Shown in pieces: positions 8,610 through 16,756 of a stretch of 64,000 nt of DNA. The first letter of the stretch is position 1, and the number at the start of each line of letters is the position of its first letter. The notes beneath the pieces are model-generated. The model did no database searches, had not been told where the DNA came from, and saw only the letters and a list, made by a program, of their open reading frames with translations. The DNA is taken from contig NZ_KB899148.1 of NCBI RefSeq assembly GCF_000378065.1, forward strand, positions 62,001 through 126,000, written 5' to 3'. The DNA comes from Porphyromonas gulae DSM 15663. Its GTDB lineage: Bacteria > Bacteroidota > Bacteroidia > Bacteroidales > Porphyromonadaceae. The position numbers and the translations under genes are program-made.

Positions 8610-10964
8610 TTATTCAACAAGGATTTCAGGCAAAGGTTCTACTACTTCACCGCCTCCCGCATCGAAATACTCTACATCCTGATCCATCATGCACGGCTGG
8701 AAATCCTTTGGGAAATCGAACTTCTCTTCCAAAGTATACCCCAGCTTAGGATCGGCATATACACGCTTGAGGAATTCGGCGAAGATAGGCAAGGCAGAAG
8801 CTGCCCCCTGTCCGTGCGACATGGAGTCGAAATGCACAGACCGATCCTCGCCACCGACCCAACAGCCGGCCACGAGAGAAGGAGTAAAGCCCACGAACCA
8901 ACCATCACTGTTATTCTGTGTGGTACCCGTCTTTCCTCCCATATCGAGTTTGAATCCGTAGCGATACCTTAGTCTGCTACCGGTACCGCCATCGACCACG
9001 GACTTCAGCATATAGAGCATCTTATATGCGGCATCGGTCGGAAGCACTTCCACCATATTCGGTGAGAACTGAGCCACCACATTCCCATACTGATCCTCTA
9101 TTCGCGTTATGGGCAGGGGATTCACCCGAATACCCTTATTGACAAAGGTGGTATAGGCACTCACCATCTCCTGCACCGAAACGTCCGGCGTACCCAAACA
9201 GATAGAGAGACTGGGCTCCAAATATCCGCTCAGGCCGTAAGACCTCAACAGGCGGACAAAAGTGTAGGGAGAGGTACGTCCCATCAGATAGGCCGTAACC
9301 CAGTTGGAAGAGTTCTGCAGTCCCCATTTGATACTGACCATTTCGCCCGTCCGTCTGGCACCCACATTCTTCGGTGTCCAAGCTTTTCCGGATTCGGTGA
9401 ATAAGGTCTGGGATACATGGAGCATCTCATCGCATGGCGATATTCCTTCGAGCATGGAAAGGGAGTAGAGGAATGGTTTGATGGTTGATCCCACCTGACG
9501 ACGCCCTTGACTAACCATATCATACTGGAAATTGCGGAAATTGATTCCTCCCACATACGCCTTTATATGTCCGTTGTGCGGATTCATGGCCATGAATCCT
9601 GTTCGCAGGATTCCCTTGAGATACTTGATGGAGTCGAGCGGCGACATTACCGTATCGATCGTTCCTCGCCAATTCCAAACCTGCATCTTTCGTTTCTTGT
9701 TGAAAGAAGCACGGATTTCGGACTCCGATATACCGGCTTTCTTCATCTCTCGCCAGCGGTCGGTTTGCTTCATGGCTCGGAGCAAAATACTTTGCTGCTC
9801 GTCCGAAGTAATATCTCTGGAAAAAGGAGCGTACGAACGTCCTCTCTTTTCTTTGTCGAATATCGGCTGCAATACCTCTTTCATCTGCTTGGCCACAGCC
9901 TCTTCCGCATACTGCTGCATCCTCAGATCTATGGTCGTATAGATCTTGAGACCATCGGTATAGATGTTATAGTTGGAGCCGTCAGCCTTCTTATTCTTAT
10001 TGCACCAGCCATATACAGGATCCGTCTCCCAAGCAATGGAATCGGCACGATACTGATCGTCCTGCCAAGCCAAATAATTTTTGCGCTCAGGCTTTTTGGC
10101 CATAAGTACTTGCCTCAGACGCTCCCTGAAATAAGGAGCCTCGCCATCGCGATGCGTGATCCGGTGAAATGATGTAACCAATGGAAGCTTTTGGAGCGAA
10201 TCGCGCTCCGCTTTTGTCAGATACTTGGCCTTGTACATCTGCTCCAAAACGATATTGCGCCGTCCTCGGCAACGTTCCACCTCGCCATGCAAAACGGGAT
10301 TATAATAAGCCGGATTCTTGCACATACCGACCAGAACGGCAGCCTCCTCTATCTTCAAATCAGCCGGCTGCTTGCCGAAGTAGGTATAAGCCGCAGACTT
10401 GATCCCAACGGCATTGTACAGGAAGTCGAAGTAGTTGAGATACATAGTGATGATCTCCTCCTTCGTATAAAAACGCTCCAGCTTCACGGCAATAACCCAC
10501 TCGATCGGCTTCTGGAAGAGACGTCCGAGTTTGGTCTCCGTCCGTGGCGAATACAGGAGTTTGGCCAATTGCTGGGTAATGGTACTGCCCCCTCCACCGC
10601 TTTTTTGATTGAGGATACCGCGTTTGACCACGGCACGGAACAGACCTTTGCTGTCTATCCCCGAATGCTTCCGGAAGCGAACATCCTCCGTAGCGATGAG
10701 AGCCTTGATCAGATTGGGGGAAATCTCGTTGTATCCGGTATATATCCGGTTGTCACCGCTATGGGCGTAAGAACCGAATACCTTCCCATCGGCAGAAATA
10801 AGCTGCGATGCGTACTTGTCGATAGGATTCTGCAAATGCTCGATAGGCGGCATATAGCCGATCATACCGGTAGCAATGAGCAGAAACAGAATGCCGATAA
10901 CAGCCCAACCGGCAATGAAGACGGTCCAGAGTATCCGAACGATCTTATTGGTTAGTTTACTCAA
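8610..10964 (-). CDS. Bifunctional penicillin-binding protein 1A (glycosyltransferase/transpeptidase)
   Basis: A 784-residue class A PBP that polymerises and crosslinks peptidoglycan. An N-terminal transmembrane anchor (VFIAGWAVIGILFLLIATGMI) is followed by a GT51 glycosyltransferase domain with its catalytic Glu (ATEDVRFRKHSGID) and GGGSTITQQLAK. The transpeptidase domain has the active-site STIK in QVGSTIKPFLY, the SxN motif in QNSSNWVTAY and KTGTTQ near the end. The C-terminus is acidic. It lies downstream of fbp with a 166-bp gap and upstream of the BI-1 gene. Low-affinity or specialised variants cannot be told from the sequence. Confidence 0.95.
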   Translation of the reverse strand: MSKLTNKIVRILWTVFIAGWAVIGILFLLIATGMIGYMPPIEHLQNPIDKYASQLISADGKVFGSYAHSGDNRIYTGYNEISPNLIKALIATEDVRFRKHSGIDSKGLFRAVVKRGILNQKSGGGGSTITQQLAKLLYSPRTETKLGRLFQKPIEWVIAVKLERFYTKEEIITMYLNYFDFLYNAVGIKSAAYTYFGKQPADLKIEEAAVLVGMCKNPAYYNPVLHGEVERCRGRRNIVLEQMYKAKYLTKAERDSLQKLPLVTSFHRITHRDGEAPYFRERLRQVLMAKKPERKNYLAWQDDQYRADSIAWETDPVYGWCNKNKKADGSNYNIYTDGLKIYTTIDLRMQQYAEEAVAKQMKEVLQPIFDKEKRGRSYAPFSRDITSDEQQSILLRAMKQTDRWREMKKAGISESEIRASFNKKRKMQVWNWRGTIDTVMSPLDSIKYLKGILRTGFMAMNPHNGHIKAYVGGINFRNFQYDMVSQGRRQVGSTIKPFLYSLSMLEGISPCDEMLHVSQTLFTESGKAWTPKNVGARRTGEMVSIKWGLQNSSNWVTAYLMGRTSPYTFVRLLRSYGLSGYLEPSLSICLGTPDVSVQEMVSAYTTFVNKGIRVNPLPITRIEDQYGNVVAQFSPNMVEVLPTDAAYKMLYMLKSVVDGGTGSRLRYRYGFKLDMGGKTGTTQNNSDGWFVGFTPSLVAGCWVGGEDRSVHFDSMSHGQGAASALPIFAEFLKRVYADPKLGYTLEEKFDFPKDFQPCMMDQDVEYFDAGGGEVVEPLPEILVE

Positions 10965-11130
10965 CGTCGTATTATCTATGAATTAGAAATATCGGGCGCA
11001 GATGCTGCTGCTCCTAATCATTATCATTATCTGAAGTAGTCGGCCAATCGGGAGAATGGAAGAGGAATGGCATATCCATCATCCCCCTCCGATCCAATCC
11101 GAGATTAGAGCCACTCTTTGTCTCTTCCGA

Positions 11131-13137
11131 CTATTTTTTCCGTTCCTTGATCAGTCCGTAACTGTACGCCTGAAGGAGCTTTTTGAGGTTTTCGACCTGT
11201 TTGCTCAGCAAGCGGCCATTGTCCGTATCCTTCACCAGCATACGATGGGATGTGACCTCACGTACCACCGTAATACTCTTGATGTCCTCCATCTCTTCGA
11301 TAGCCTTGCGTGTGGAGCTAAACGGTTCGTGCTGCACAAGATGCAGTCCCTGAGAGTTGAATATCAGCGTATAGCCGGCGATCCCCGTACTTGACTGATA
11401 TGCCTTGCTGAATCCGCCATCTATCAACATCAGTTTGCCTTCAGCTCCGATAGGAAGCTCCCCTTTCTTGGCCTTCACCGGCACGTGCCCATTGATAATA
11501 TGCGTATCGGGACCTTCGAGTCCAAACTCTTTGAGGATCATCTCACAAACGGCTTTCTCCTGACGATAAACGTAGTAGTAACCCTTTTCCTCATGATGCG
11601 TAGCCTTATCTTCGATGAAGTAACGCTCGAAAGTAGTCATCATAGCCTTGTCGAAAAGAGGAGAGTCCGGTCCGCACCAGAGATACCACATGTAGTCCAC
11701 AGCCGCAAGTTTCTGATCGCTTTTCTCGGGAGCCACATACGCGGTACGGATCATCTCTTCCACCTTGTCGAGCAATTCGCGTCCGGCATAGGTCTTGTCC
11801 CCTACCCGTACCTTCTTGAGCGACTTATCCTTGTTCAGAGGGATGGAAGCGTGGTAGAGCAGATTCATATTATACGTCAGGTACATACTGCCGTGACGAT
11901 AGAGACATTTGAGATGGTTTTGCAGCTTTTCACTCCGCATAAAACAGCCCATCAGCCGATCTACGATATTCTGCTCCTGCTCTGTCAGCGCATACGGATC
12001 GGCCGGATCGACGGTCGGGAAGTTCATATCCAGCATCGGATATACGCCACTCGACAGCTTGATGGTACCATCGGTGAAGTTCACCAGATGGAACAAATCC
12101 CGATCGTCCATCTTGTACTCCAGATGACGGGCTATGATCTGGTGCTCCAGCTTGAACTGAATCACAGATATGGCTTTGTGCATCTGACTGATCAGATAGA
12201 CACTCTTGTCATCATACGTCTGGTCGGCCTGAGCCAGTTTGGGCTTGAACACGGTACAGGGATCGTCCGCATAAGTGTCCATAGCGAAACGCGCCAAAGG
12301 CAAAAGGTTGATGCCGTACCCACTCTCCAGCGTATCCAAATTGGCATAGCGCAGTGCTATACGCACCACATTGGCCATACAGGAGGCATTGCCCACGGCA
12401 GCTCCCATCCAGAGCATATCATGATTGCCCCACTGGATATCGAAATGATGATACTTCATAAGAGCATCCATGATGATATGTGCTCCGGGGCCACGGTCGA
12501 AGACATCCCCTACTACGTGCAGATGGTCGATGACCAGCCGCTGGATGGTCTCGCTGATGGCGATAATAAAGTCATCGGCGCGTCCGGTGGATATTATAGA
12601 GGAAAAGATGCTGCTGATATAAGCCGATTTGTTGGGATTGACACCATCTTCGTGGAGCAGCTCCTGAATGATATAGCTGTACTTGGGAGGAAGGGTCTTG
12701 CGTACCTTGGAGCGAGTGTACTTTTCCGCGGCTTTCTGGCACACTTTGATCAGCTGATTCAGCGTGACCATGTACCAGTCCTCCATCCGTTCATCGCTTT
12801 GCTTCACGAGTTCGAGTTTCTCGCGAGGATAATAGATCAAGGTACAGAGCTCTCGCTTCTGATTCTGGCGCAACTGACCGCCGAAGACTTCGTCCACCTT
12901 TCTGCGAATACTGCCGGATGCATTTTTGAGCACATGAATAAAGGCTTCATATTCGCCGTGAATATCGGCCAGAAAGTGTTCTGTTCCTTTAGGCAGATTC
13001 AATATAGCTTCGAGATTAATGATCTCCGTAGCCACCTCCGTCGCAGTCGGAAAGCTCTCCGAAAGCAATTCCAAATAATCCAAATCGTGCTTGAGCATCT
13101 GCACGGTCTGCGTCTTATCGTTAGCCATGTGGTGCAA
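11131..13137 (-). CDS. fbp: Fructose-1,6-bisphosphatase, class III
   Basis: Catalyses the gluconeogenic step from fructose 1,6-bisphosphate to fructose 6-phosphate and phosphate. It belongs to the class III (Firmicutes/Bacteroidota) type, built on a metallophosphatase fold. Metal-binding motifs are IHGEYEAF, VVGDVFDRGPGAH and IQWGNHDMLWMG. The 668 residues match the usual length of about 640-670. The start may be the ATG at 13137 or the one at 13128 (MANDKTQ). P. gingivalis lives on peptides, which makes gluconeogenesis from amino-acid carbon important. A -7 promoter box lies 23 nt upstream. A long open frame on the opposite strand is a shadow of this gene. Confidence 0.95.
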   Translation of the reverse strand: MHHMANDKTQTVQMLKHDLDYLELLSESFPTATEVATEIINLEAILNLPKGTEHFLADIHGEYEAFIHVLKNASGSIRRKVDEVFGGQLRQNQKRELCTLIYYPREKLELVKQSDERMEDWYMVTLNQLIKVCQKAAEKYTRSKVRKTLPPKYSYIIQELLHEDGVNPNKSAYISSIFSSIISTGRADDFIIAISETIQRLVIDHLHVVGDVFDRGPGAHIIMDALMKYHHFDIQWGNHDMLWMGAAVGNASCMANVVRIALRYANLDTLESGYGINLLPLARFAMDTYADDPCTVFKPKLAQADQTYDDKSVYLISQMHKAISVIQFKLEHQIIARHLEYKMDDRDLFHLVNFTDGTIKLSSGVYPMLDMNFPTVDPADPYALTEQEQNIVDRLMGCFMRSEKLQNHLKCLYRHGSMYLTYNMNLLYHASIPLNKDKSLKKVRVGDKTYAGRELLDKVEEMIRTAYVAPEKSDQKLAAVDYMWYLWCGPDSPLFDKAMMTTFERYFIEDKATHHEEKGYYYVYRQEKAVCEMILKEFGLEGPDTHIINGHVPVKAKKGELPIGAEGKLMLIDGGFSKAYQSSTGIAGYTLIFNSQGLHLVQHEPFSSTRKAIEEMEDIKSITVVREVTSHRMLVKDTDNGRLLSKQVENLKKLLQAYSYGLIKERKK

Positions 13138-13159
13138 AATTTTTGGTTTATAATTCTTC

Positions 13160-13167
13160 CAAAGGTA
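13160..13167 (-). promoter_or_regulatory. -7 promoter box for fbp
   Basis: On the minus strand the sequence reads TACCTTTG, an exact TAnnTTTG match 23 nt before the outer fbp start. No TTG is seen at the ideal distance. Confidence 0.5.
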
Positions 13168-13439
13168 CAGACTTTTCCATGCAACCGACTCTTTTCGGGA
13201 AAATTCACGGTTATTTCCATTCCGTCCAAGAACCTCTCCACAGAGAAAAAGTCGCCATTATGCTATTAGAAATCAACGGAAAAGAACCTGCCTCTGACTT
13301 ATATAAACGAACCGGAGTGTAGCATATGTGGCAGCTGTTTTTATCTGATCCGGCCTACTTTCGGCAGCGCATATCGCCCTTGCAGGTACATGTCCATAAC
13401 CTGCCGATATAAAAACACGAACCGAAAACGCTCCGATTG

Positions 13440-13565
13440 CGGTGCGTGTTTTCTGAAAAAGTGGAACCGCAACTTTTTCGCTGTGGCGCGTATTTTTTTT
13501 ACTTCTCGCGCCACAGCGAAAAAATTCTCGCGCCACGTTTTTAGGAGGTAGAAACATAAAAATTT
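13440..13565 (+). repeat. Palindromic intergenic repeat, copy 1
   Basis: A perfect 17-bp inverted repeat, TTTTTCGCTGTGGCGCG (13474-13490) with CGCGCCACAGCGAAAAA (13507-13523), surrounds a T-rich loop. It is followed by another CTCGCGCCACGTTTTT. The left flank TTTTCTGAAAAAGTGGAACC recurs, reversed, in copy 4. It sits between two divergent genes. Confidence 0.75.
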
Positions 13566-13684
13566 CGGAGCGTAAACTATTAGGACACGAGATTAGGGAG
13601 ATCATCCCAAACGCATCCTTATACAATCGCATCCTTACATATAATAAGCCGAGCCGTTTCTATAGCTGCCCTATGCAAAATGGC

Positions 13685-13692
13685 TATATTTG
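13685..13692 (+). promoter_or_regulatory. -7 promoter box for hpt-adk-obgE
   Basis: TATATTTG matches TAnnTTTG exactly. It lies just downstream of an in-frame ATG at 13680, so that ATG would not be in the mRNA. This favours the ATG at 13719 as the hpt start. Confidence 0.6.
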
Positions 13693-13718
13693 CACGCACA
13701 ATAAAGTCATTGCGACAA

Positions 13719-14255
13719 ATGAGAACAGTCAAACTGAAAGACAAAGAGTTTGAGATTTACATTCCGGCGACTCGCATACATGAAGCCATTAAGAGGATGG
13801 CTGCCGAGATCAAACGGGATCTGCATGGGGACAACCCCCTATTCGTCTGTATCATGAACGGCTCGTTTATGTTTGCGGCCGGACTGATGCAGGCTCTCGA
13901 TGAGAGCTATCAAGTGGATTTCGCACGCTACTCCAGCTATTGCGGCACGCAGAGCACATTCGTACTCAAAGAGATTATGCCCGTGACGGCCGATATGCGT
14001 GGGAGGACGGTGGTCATCGTGGAGGATCTGATCGACTCGGGCTATACGATGAGTTGCGTAAAGGAGAAATTCTACGAACTCGGGGCCAAAGAGGTACGCA
14101 TAGCAGCCATGCTGACCAAACCCGCTGCACTCAAATGCGACATCCATGCCGATTACGTGGGTCTGGAGATCGGCAATGACTTTATCGTAGGACACGGCCT
14201 TGACTATGATGATCTGGGACGCATGTACCAGGACATCTATAAAATAAAAGAATAG
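13719..14255 (+). CDS. hpt: Hypoxanthine phosphoribosyltransferase
   Basis: A purine salvage enzyme that makes IMP or GMP from hypoxanthine or guanine and PRPP. The PRPP-binding signature is VVIVEDLIDSGYTM at about residue 100, and the 178-residue length is normal. I chose the ATG at 13719 (MRTVKLKDKEF) over the in-frame ATG at 13680 because a consensus -7 promoter box lies between them. The stop codon is directly followed by the adk ATG, so salvage and adenylate metabolism are coupled in one operon. Confidence 0.92.
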   Translation: MRTVKLKDKEFEIYIPATRIHEAIKRMAAEIKRDLHGDNPLFVCIMNGSFMFAAGLMQALDESYQVDFARYSSYCGTQSTFVLKEIMPVTADMRGRTVVIVEDLIDSGYTMSCVKEKFYELGAKEVRIAAMLTKPAALKCDIHADYVGLEIGNDFIVGHGLDYDDLGRMYQDIYKIKE

Positions 14256-14840
14256 ATGCTAAACGTACTTATCTTCGGTGCCCCCGGTTCCGGTAAGGGC
14301 ACCCAAAGCGAAGAGCTGATCCGTCGATATGGATTCCGGCATATTTCTACCGGAGAGTTGCTTCGTGCCGAGATTAAGGCCCAGACCGAACTGGGCCAAG
14401 CAGCAGCCGGCTACATCAATGAGGGACACCTCGTACCTGACAGCCTGATCGTGGACATGATGGAAAAGCTCATCAGCACTCTGGCCGGTGCCGAGGGGAT
14501 TATTTTCGACGGATTTCCGCGTACCATTCCCCAAGCAGAAGCCATGGAGACGATGCTCGCACGTCATGGATGGAAGGTGGACATAGTGCTGAATCTGCAA
14601 GTACCCGAGGAAATGCTCATCGAACGCCTCCTGAACAGAGGAAAGATCAGCGGCCGATCGGACGACAATATCGATACCATTCGCAGGCGTCTGGAAGTAT
14701 ATGCCGACGAGACTGCACCATTGGTAGATTTCTATACCCGGAAGAATGTACTGCACAACGTGGTAGGTACGGGGACGATAGAAGAGATCGCCTTGCGTAT
14801 CAGCCCCATTGTGGACAAGTTCCACAAAACCTCCAACTAA
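14256..14840 (+). CDS. adk: Adenylate kinase
   Basis: Interconverts ATP + AMP and 2 ADP. The P-loop is at the N-terminus (IFGAPGSGKGTQSEEL), the AMP-binding part contains GYRHISTGELLR-like sequence (FRHISTGELLRAE) and the FDGFPRT motif, and the short LID carries RLLNRGKISGRSDD. It has 194 residues and lacks the zinc-type long LID, as expected for this phylum. It starts at the base after the hpt stop and ends 9 bp before obgE. Confidence 0.96.
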   Translation: MLNVLIFGAPGSGKGTQSEELIRRYGFRHISTGELLRAEIKAQTELGQAAAGYINEGHLVPDSLIVDMMEKLISTLAGAEGIIFDGFPRTIPQAEAMETMLARHGWKVDIVLNLQVPEEMLIERLLNRGKISGRSDDNIDTIRRRLEVYADETAPLVDFYTRKNVLHNVVGTGTIEEIALRISPIVDKFHKTSN

Positions 14841-14849
14841 ATCCATCAT

Positions 14850-16034
14850 ATGGCAGCAGAGTCCAATTTCGTTGATTACGTCAAGATATACTGCCGTTCG
14901 GGCAAAGGGGGGAGAGGCTCCACGCATTTCCGCAGGGAGAAGTACATTCCCAAGGGTGGCCCCGACGGAGGTGATGGAGGCCGTGGCGGACACGTCTTTC
15001 TCCGTGGCAATCGGAACTATTGGACACTGCTGCACCTGCGCTATGACCGTCATATCATGGCTACGAATGGACATAGCGGCGGAGCCAAACGAAGTACCGG
15101 AGCCAACGGAGAGGATCGTATCATAGAAGTACCCTGTGGGACAGCTGTTTACGATGCCGATACGGGTGAGTTCATCACAGACATTACCGAGCACGGGCAG
15201 CAGGTGATGCTGCTCCAAGGAGGCCGGGGCGGACACGGCAATACGTTCTTCAAGACCGCTACCAATCAGGCCCCCCGATATGCCCAACCCGGCGAGCCGG
15301 CACAGGAGCGTATGGTGATCATGCAGCTCAAGATGCTGGCCGATGTCGGTCTGGTCGGATTTCCCAATGCCGGCAAATCGACACTGCTATCCGTGCTGAC
15401 TGCTGCAAAGCCGAAGATCGCCAACTATCCTTTTACTACGCTGGAGCCTAATCTCGGTATCGTAGCTTATCGGGACAAGCGATCCTTTGTGATGGCGGAC
15501 ATCCCGGGCATTATTGAAGGAGCTTCAGCAGGAAAAGGTCTGGGGCTGCGTTTCCTACGGCATATCGAAAGGAACGCTTTGCTCCTCTTCATGATTCCGG
15601 CCGATACGGACAACATCGCCAAGGAATACGAGATCCTCAGTCGGGAACTGGTGGCATACAACGAAGAGTTGGCACAAAAGCGCAAAGTGCTGGCCATAAC
15701 GAAGTGCGACCTCATCGACGATGAGCTGTGCGAGATGCTTCGGGAGGAGCTGCCGACAGGGTTGCCCGTGGTTTTCATTTCTGCCGTAGCGCAACAGGGA
15801 CTGGAAGAACTGAAAGATACCCTGTGGCGAGAGCTTAGCAGGGAGACCCTCCACGAACCGGATAGCATAGTCCGCCAAGCTCTCGATCTGACGAGCCTTA
15901 CATGGGATGAGGAGGACGATTTGTTCCCGACACCGATGGAAGACGAAGAGGAGGAAGAAGATCTCGACGACATTGATTTTGATTTGGAGATCGAATACGA
16001 TGACGAAGGAGACGACACACCGGATCAGCTTTGA
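14850..16034 (+). CDS. obgE: GTPase ObgE/CgtA
   Basis: An essential GTPase that acts in 50S ribosome maturation and stress signalling. Its Gly-rich Obg fold ([19 protein letters not shown]) occupies residues 1-160. The G domain follows, with the P loop [11 protein letters not shown], the G3 motif DIPGIIEGA and the G4 motif TKCDL. The C-terminus is a very acidic tail of about 40 residues rich in Glu and Asp instead of a folded OCT domain. The gene lies 9 bp after adk, and its last 35 bp overlap the next gene in another frame. Confidence 0.95.
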   Translation: MAAESNFVDYVKIYCRSGKGGRGSTHFRREKYIPKGGPDGGDGGRGGHVFLRGNRNYWTLLHLRYDRHIMATNGHSGGAKRSTGANGEDRIIEVPCGTAVYDADTGEFITDITEHGQQVMLLQGGRGGHGNTFFKTATNQAPRYAQPGEPAQERMVIMQLKMLADVGLVGFPNAGKSTLLSVLTAAKPKIANYPFTTLEPNLGIVAYRDKRSFVMADIPGIIEGASAGKGLGLRFLRHIERNALLLFMIPADTDNIAKEYEILSRELVAYNEELAQKRKVLAITKCDLIDDELCEMLREELPTGLPVVFISAVAQQGLEELKDTLWRELSRETLHEPDSIVRQALDLTSLTWDEEDDLFPTPMEDEEEEEDLDDIDFDLEIEYDDEGDDTPDQL

Positions 16035-16731
16035 CGGTACCATTCAGCATCATTGCCCGGCTTTTCGCGTAGGGGTGATCTCTGCAAAAGTCGGCGGAGG
16101 ACTGTCGCCGTCTGCTCTGATAGACGAAATGAACAGCGAGGCCGATCGGCTGGTGCAGACCTGCGAGCTATCGGCCATCAAAGAGATTCCCTCCATAGCT
16201 GCCACACGCAACTGCTACAAGCGTACCGGCAAGGATCCTAACCGCTACAGGCCATCGGCCGAACAGCTGTCCCGACGCGTGGTGCGCGGACTGGGACTTT
16301 ATTACATCAACGCTTTGGTGGACATCGGCAACCTCTTATCGCTTCGCACAGGATACTCCATCGGGGTGTTCGACTGCGACAAGGTAGGCTCTGACATTGT
16401 CTTCGGTGTGGGACATACGGACGAATCTTTTGTCGGGATCGGCCGTGGCGAATTGAATATCGAAGGCTTGCCCGTCTATCGTGATGAGAACGGAGCCTTT
16501 GCCACTCCGACCAGCGACCACGAACGAACGAGCGTGGACGACAGCACGAGGAACACGCTTATTTTCATCAATGATTTCGGTGTAGACCGGACTCATTCGG
16601 ACTGCCTCCAAGAAGCTATTGCCGAAGCAGTGCGCTTGCTCAAGCTTTATGCCGGTGCTTCGGACATAAATACACAGATCGTCAGTGCCGAAGATGGTGC
16701 CGATCCGGTATTTTTGACTATTCCGCATTGA
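16000..16731 (+). CDS. B3/4 (PheRS beta-type editing) domain protein
   Basis: A 243-residue free-standing B3/4 domain, the fold that PheRS beta uses to hydrolyse mischarged Tyr-tRNA-Phe. Recognisable parts are the N-terminal [11 protein letters not shown], the middle [13 protein letters not shown] and [18 protein letters not shown], and the C-terminal [15 protein letters not shown] chose the ATG at 16000, inside the obgE acidic-tail coding region, because the protein aligns to the family from there; upstream codons in this frame are a shadow of obgE. A trans-editing or amino-acid quality-control role is plausible, but no substrate is known from sequence. Confidence 0.8.
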   Translation: MTKETTHRISFDGTIQHHCPAFRVGVISAKVGGGLSPSALIDEMNSEADRLVQTCELSAIKEIPSIAATRNCYKRTGKDPNRYRPSAEQLSRRVVRGLGLYYINALVDIGNLLSLRTGYSIGVFDCDKVGSDIVFGVGHTDESFVGIGRGELNIEGLPVYRDENGAFATPTSDHERTSVDDSTRNTLIFINDFGVDRTHSDCLQEAIAEAVRLLKLYAGASDINTQIVSAEDGADPVFLTIPH

Positions 16732-16756
16732 CCGCCCGCAGGCGGAAGACCCACTC

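Larger units (their letters stand above)
13138..13718. other. Divergent intergenic region between fbp and hpt
   Basis: About 580 bp without a credible gene. It holds the two divergent -7 boxes and one copy of the palindromic repeat (13440-13565). A 119-codon minus-strand open frame spans the repeat but matches only the shadow peptides of the other copies, so I do not call it. Confidence 0.6.

Noticed and set aside
11485-13269. 594-codon open frame on the plus strand
   Set aside because: It is exactly antisense to fbp, whose class III motifs are clear. The translation is rich in His, Ile and Arg and has no family features.
13273-13632. 119-codon minus-strand open frame between fbp and hpt
   Set aside because: It crosses palindromic repeat copy 1. 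The frame exists because of the repeat, and no protein-family feature is seen.
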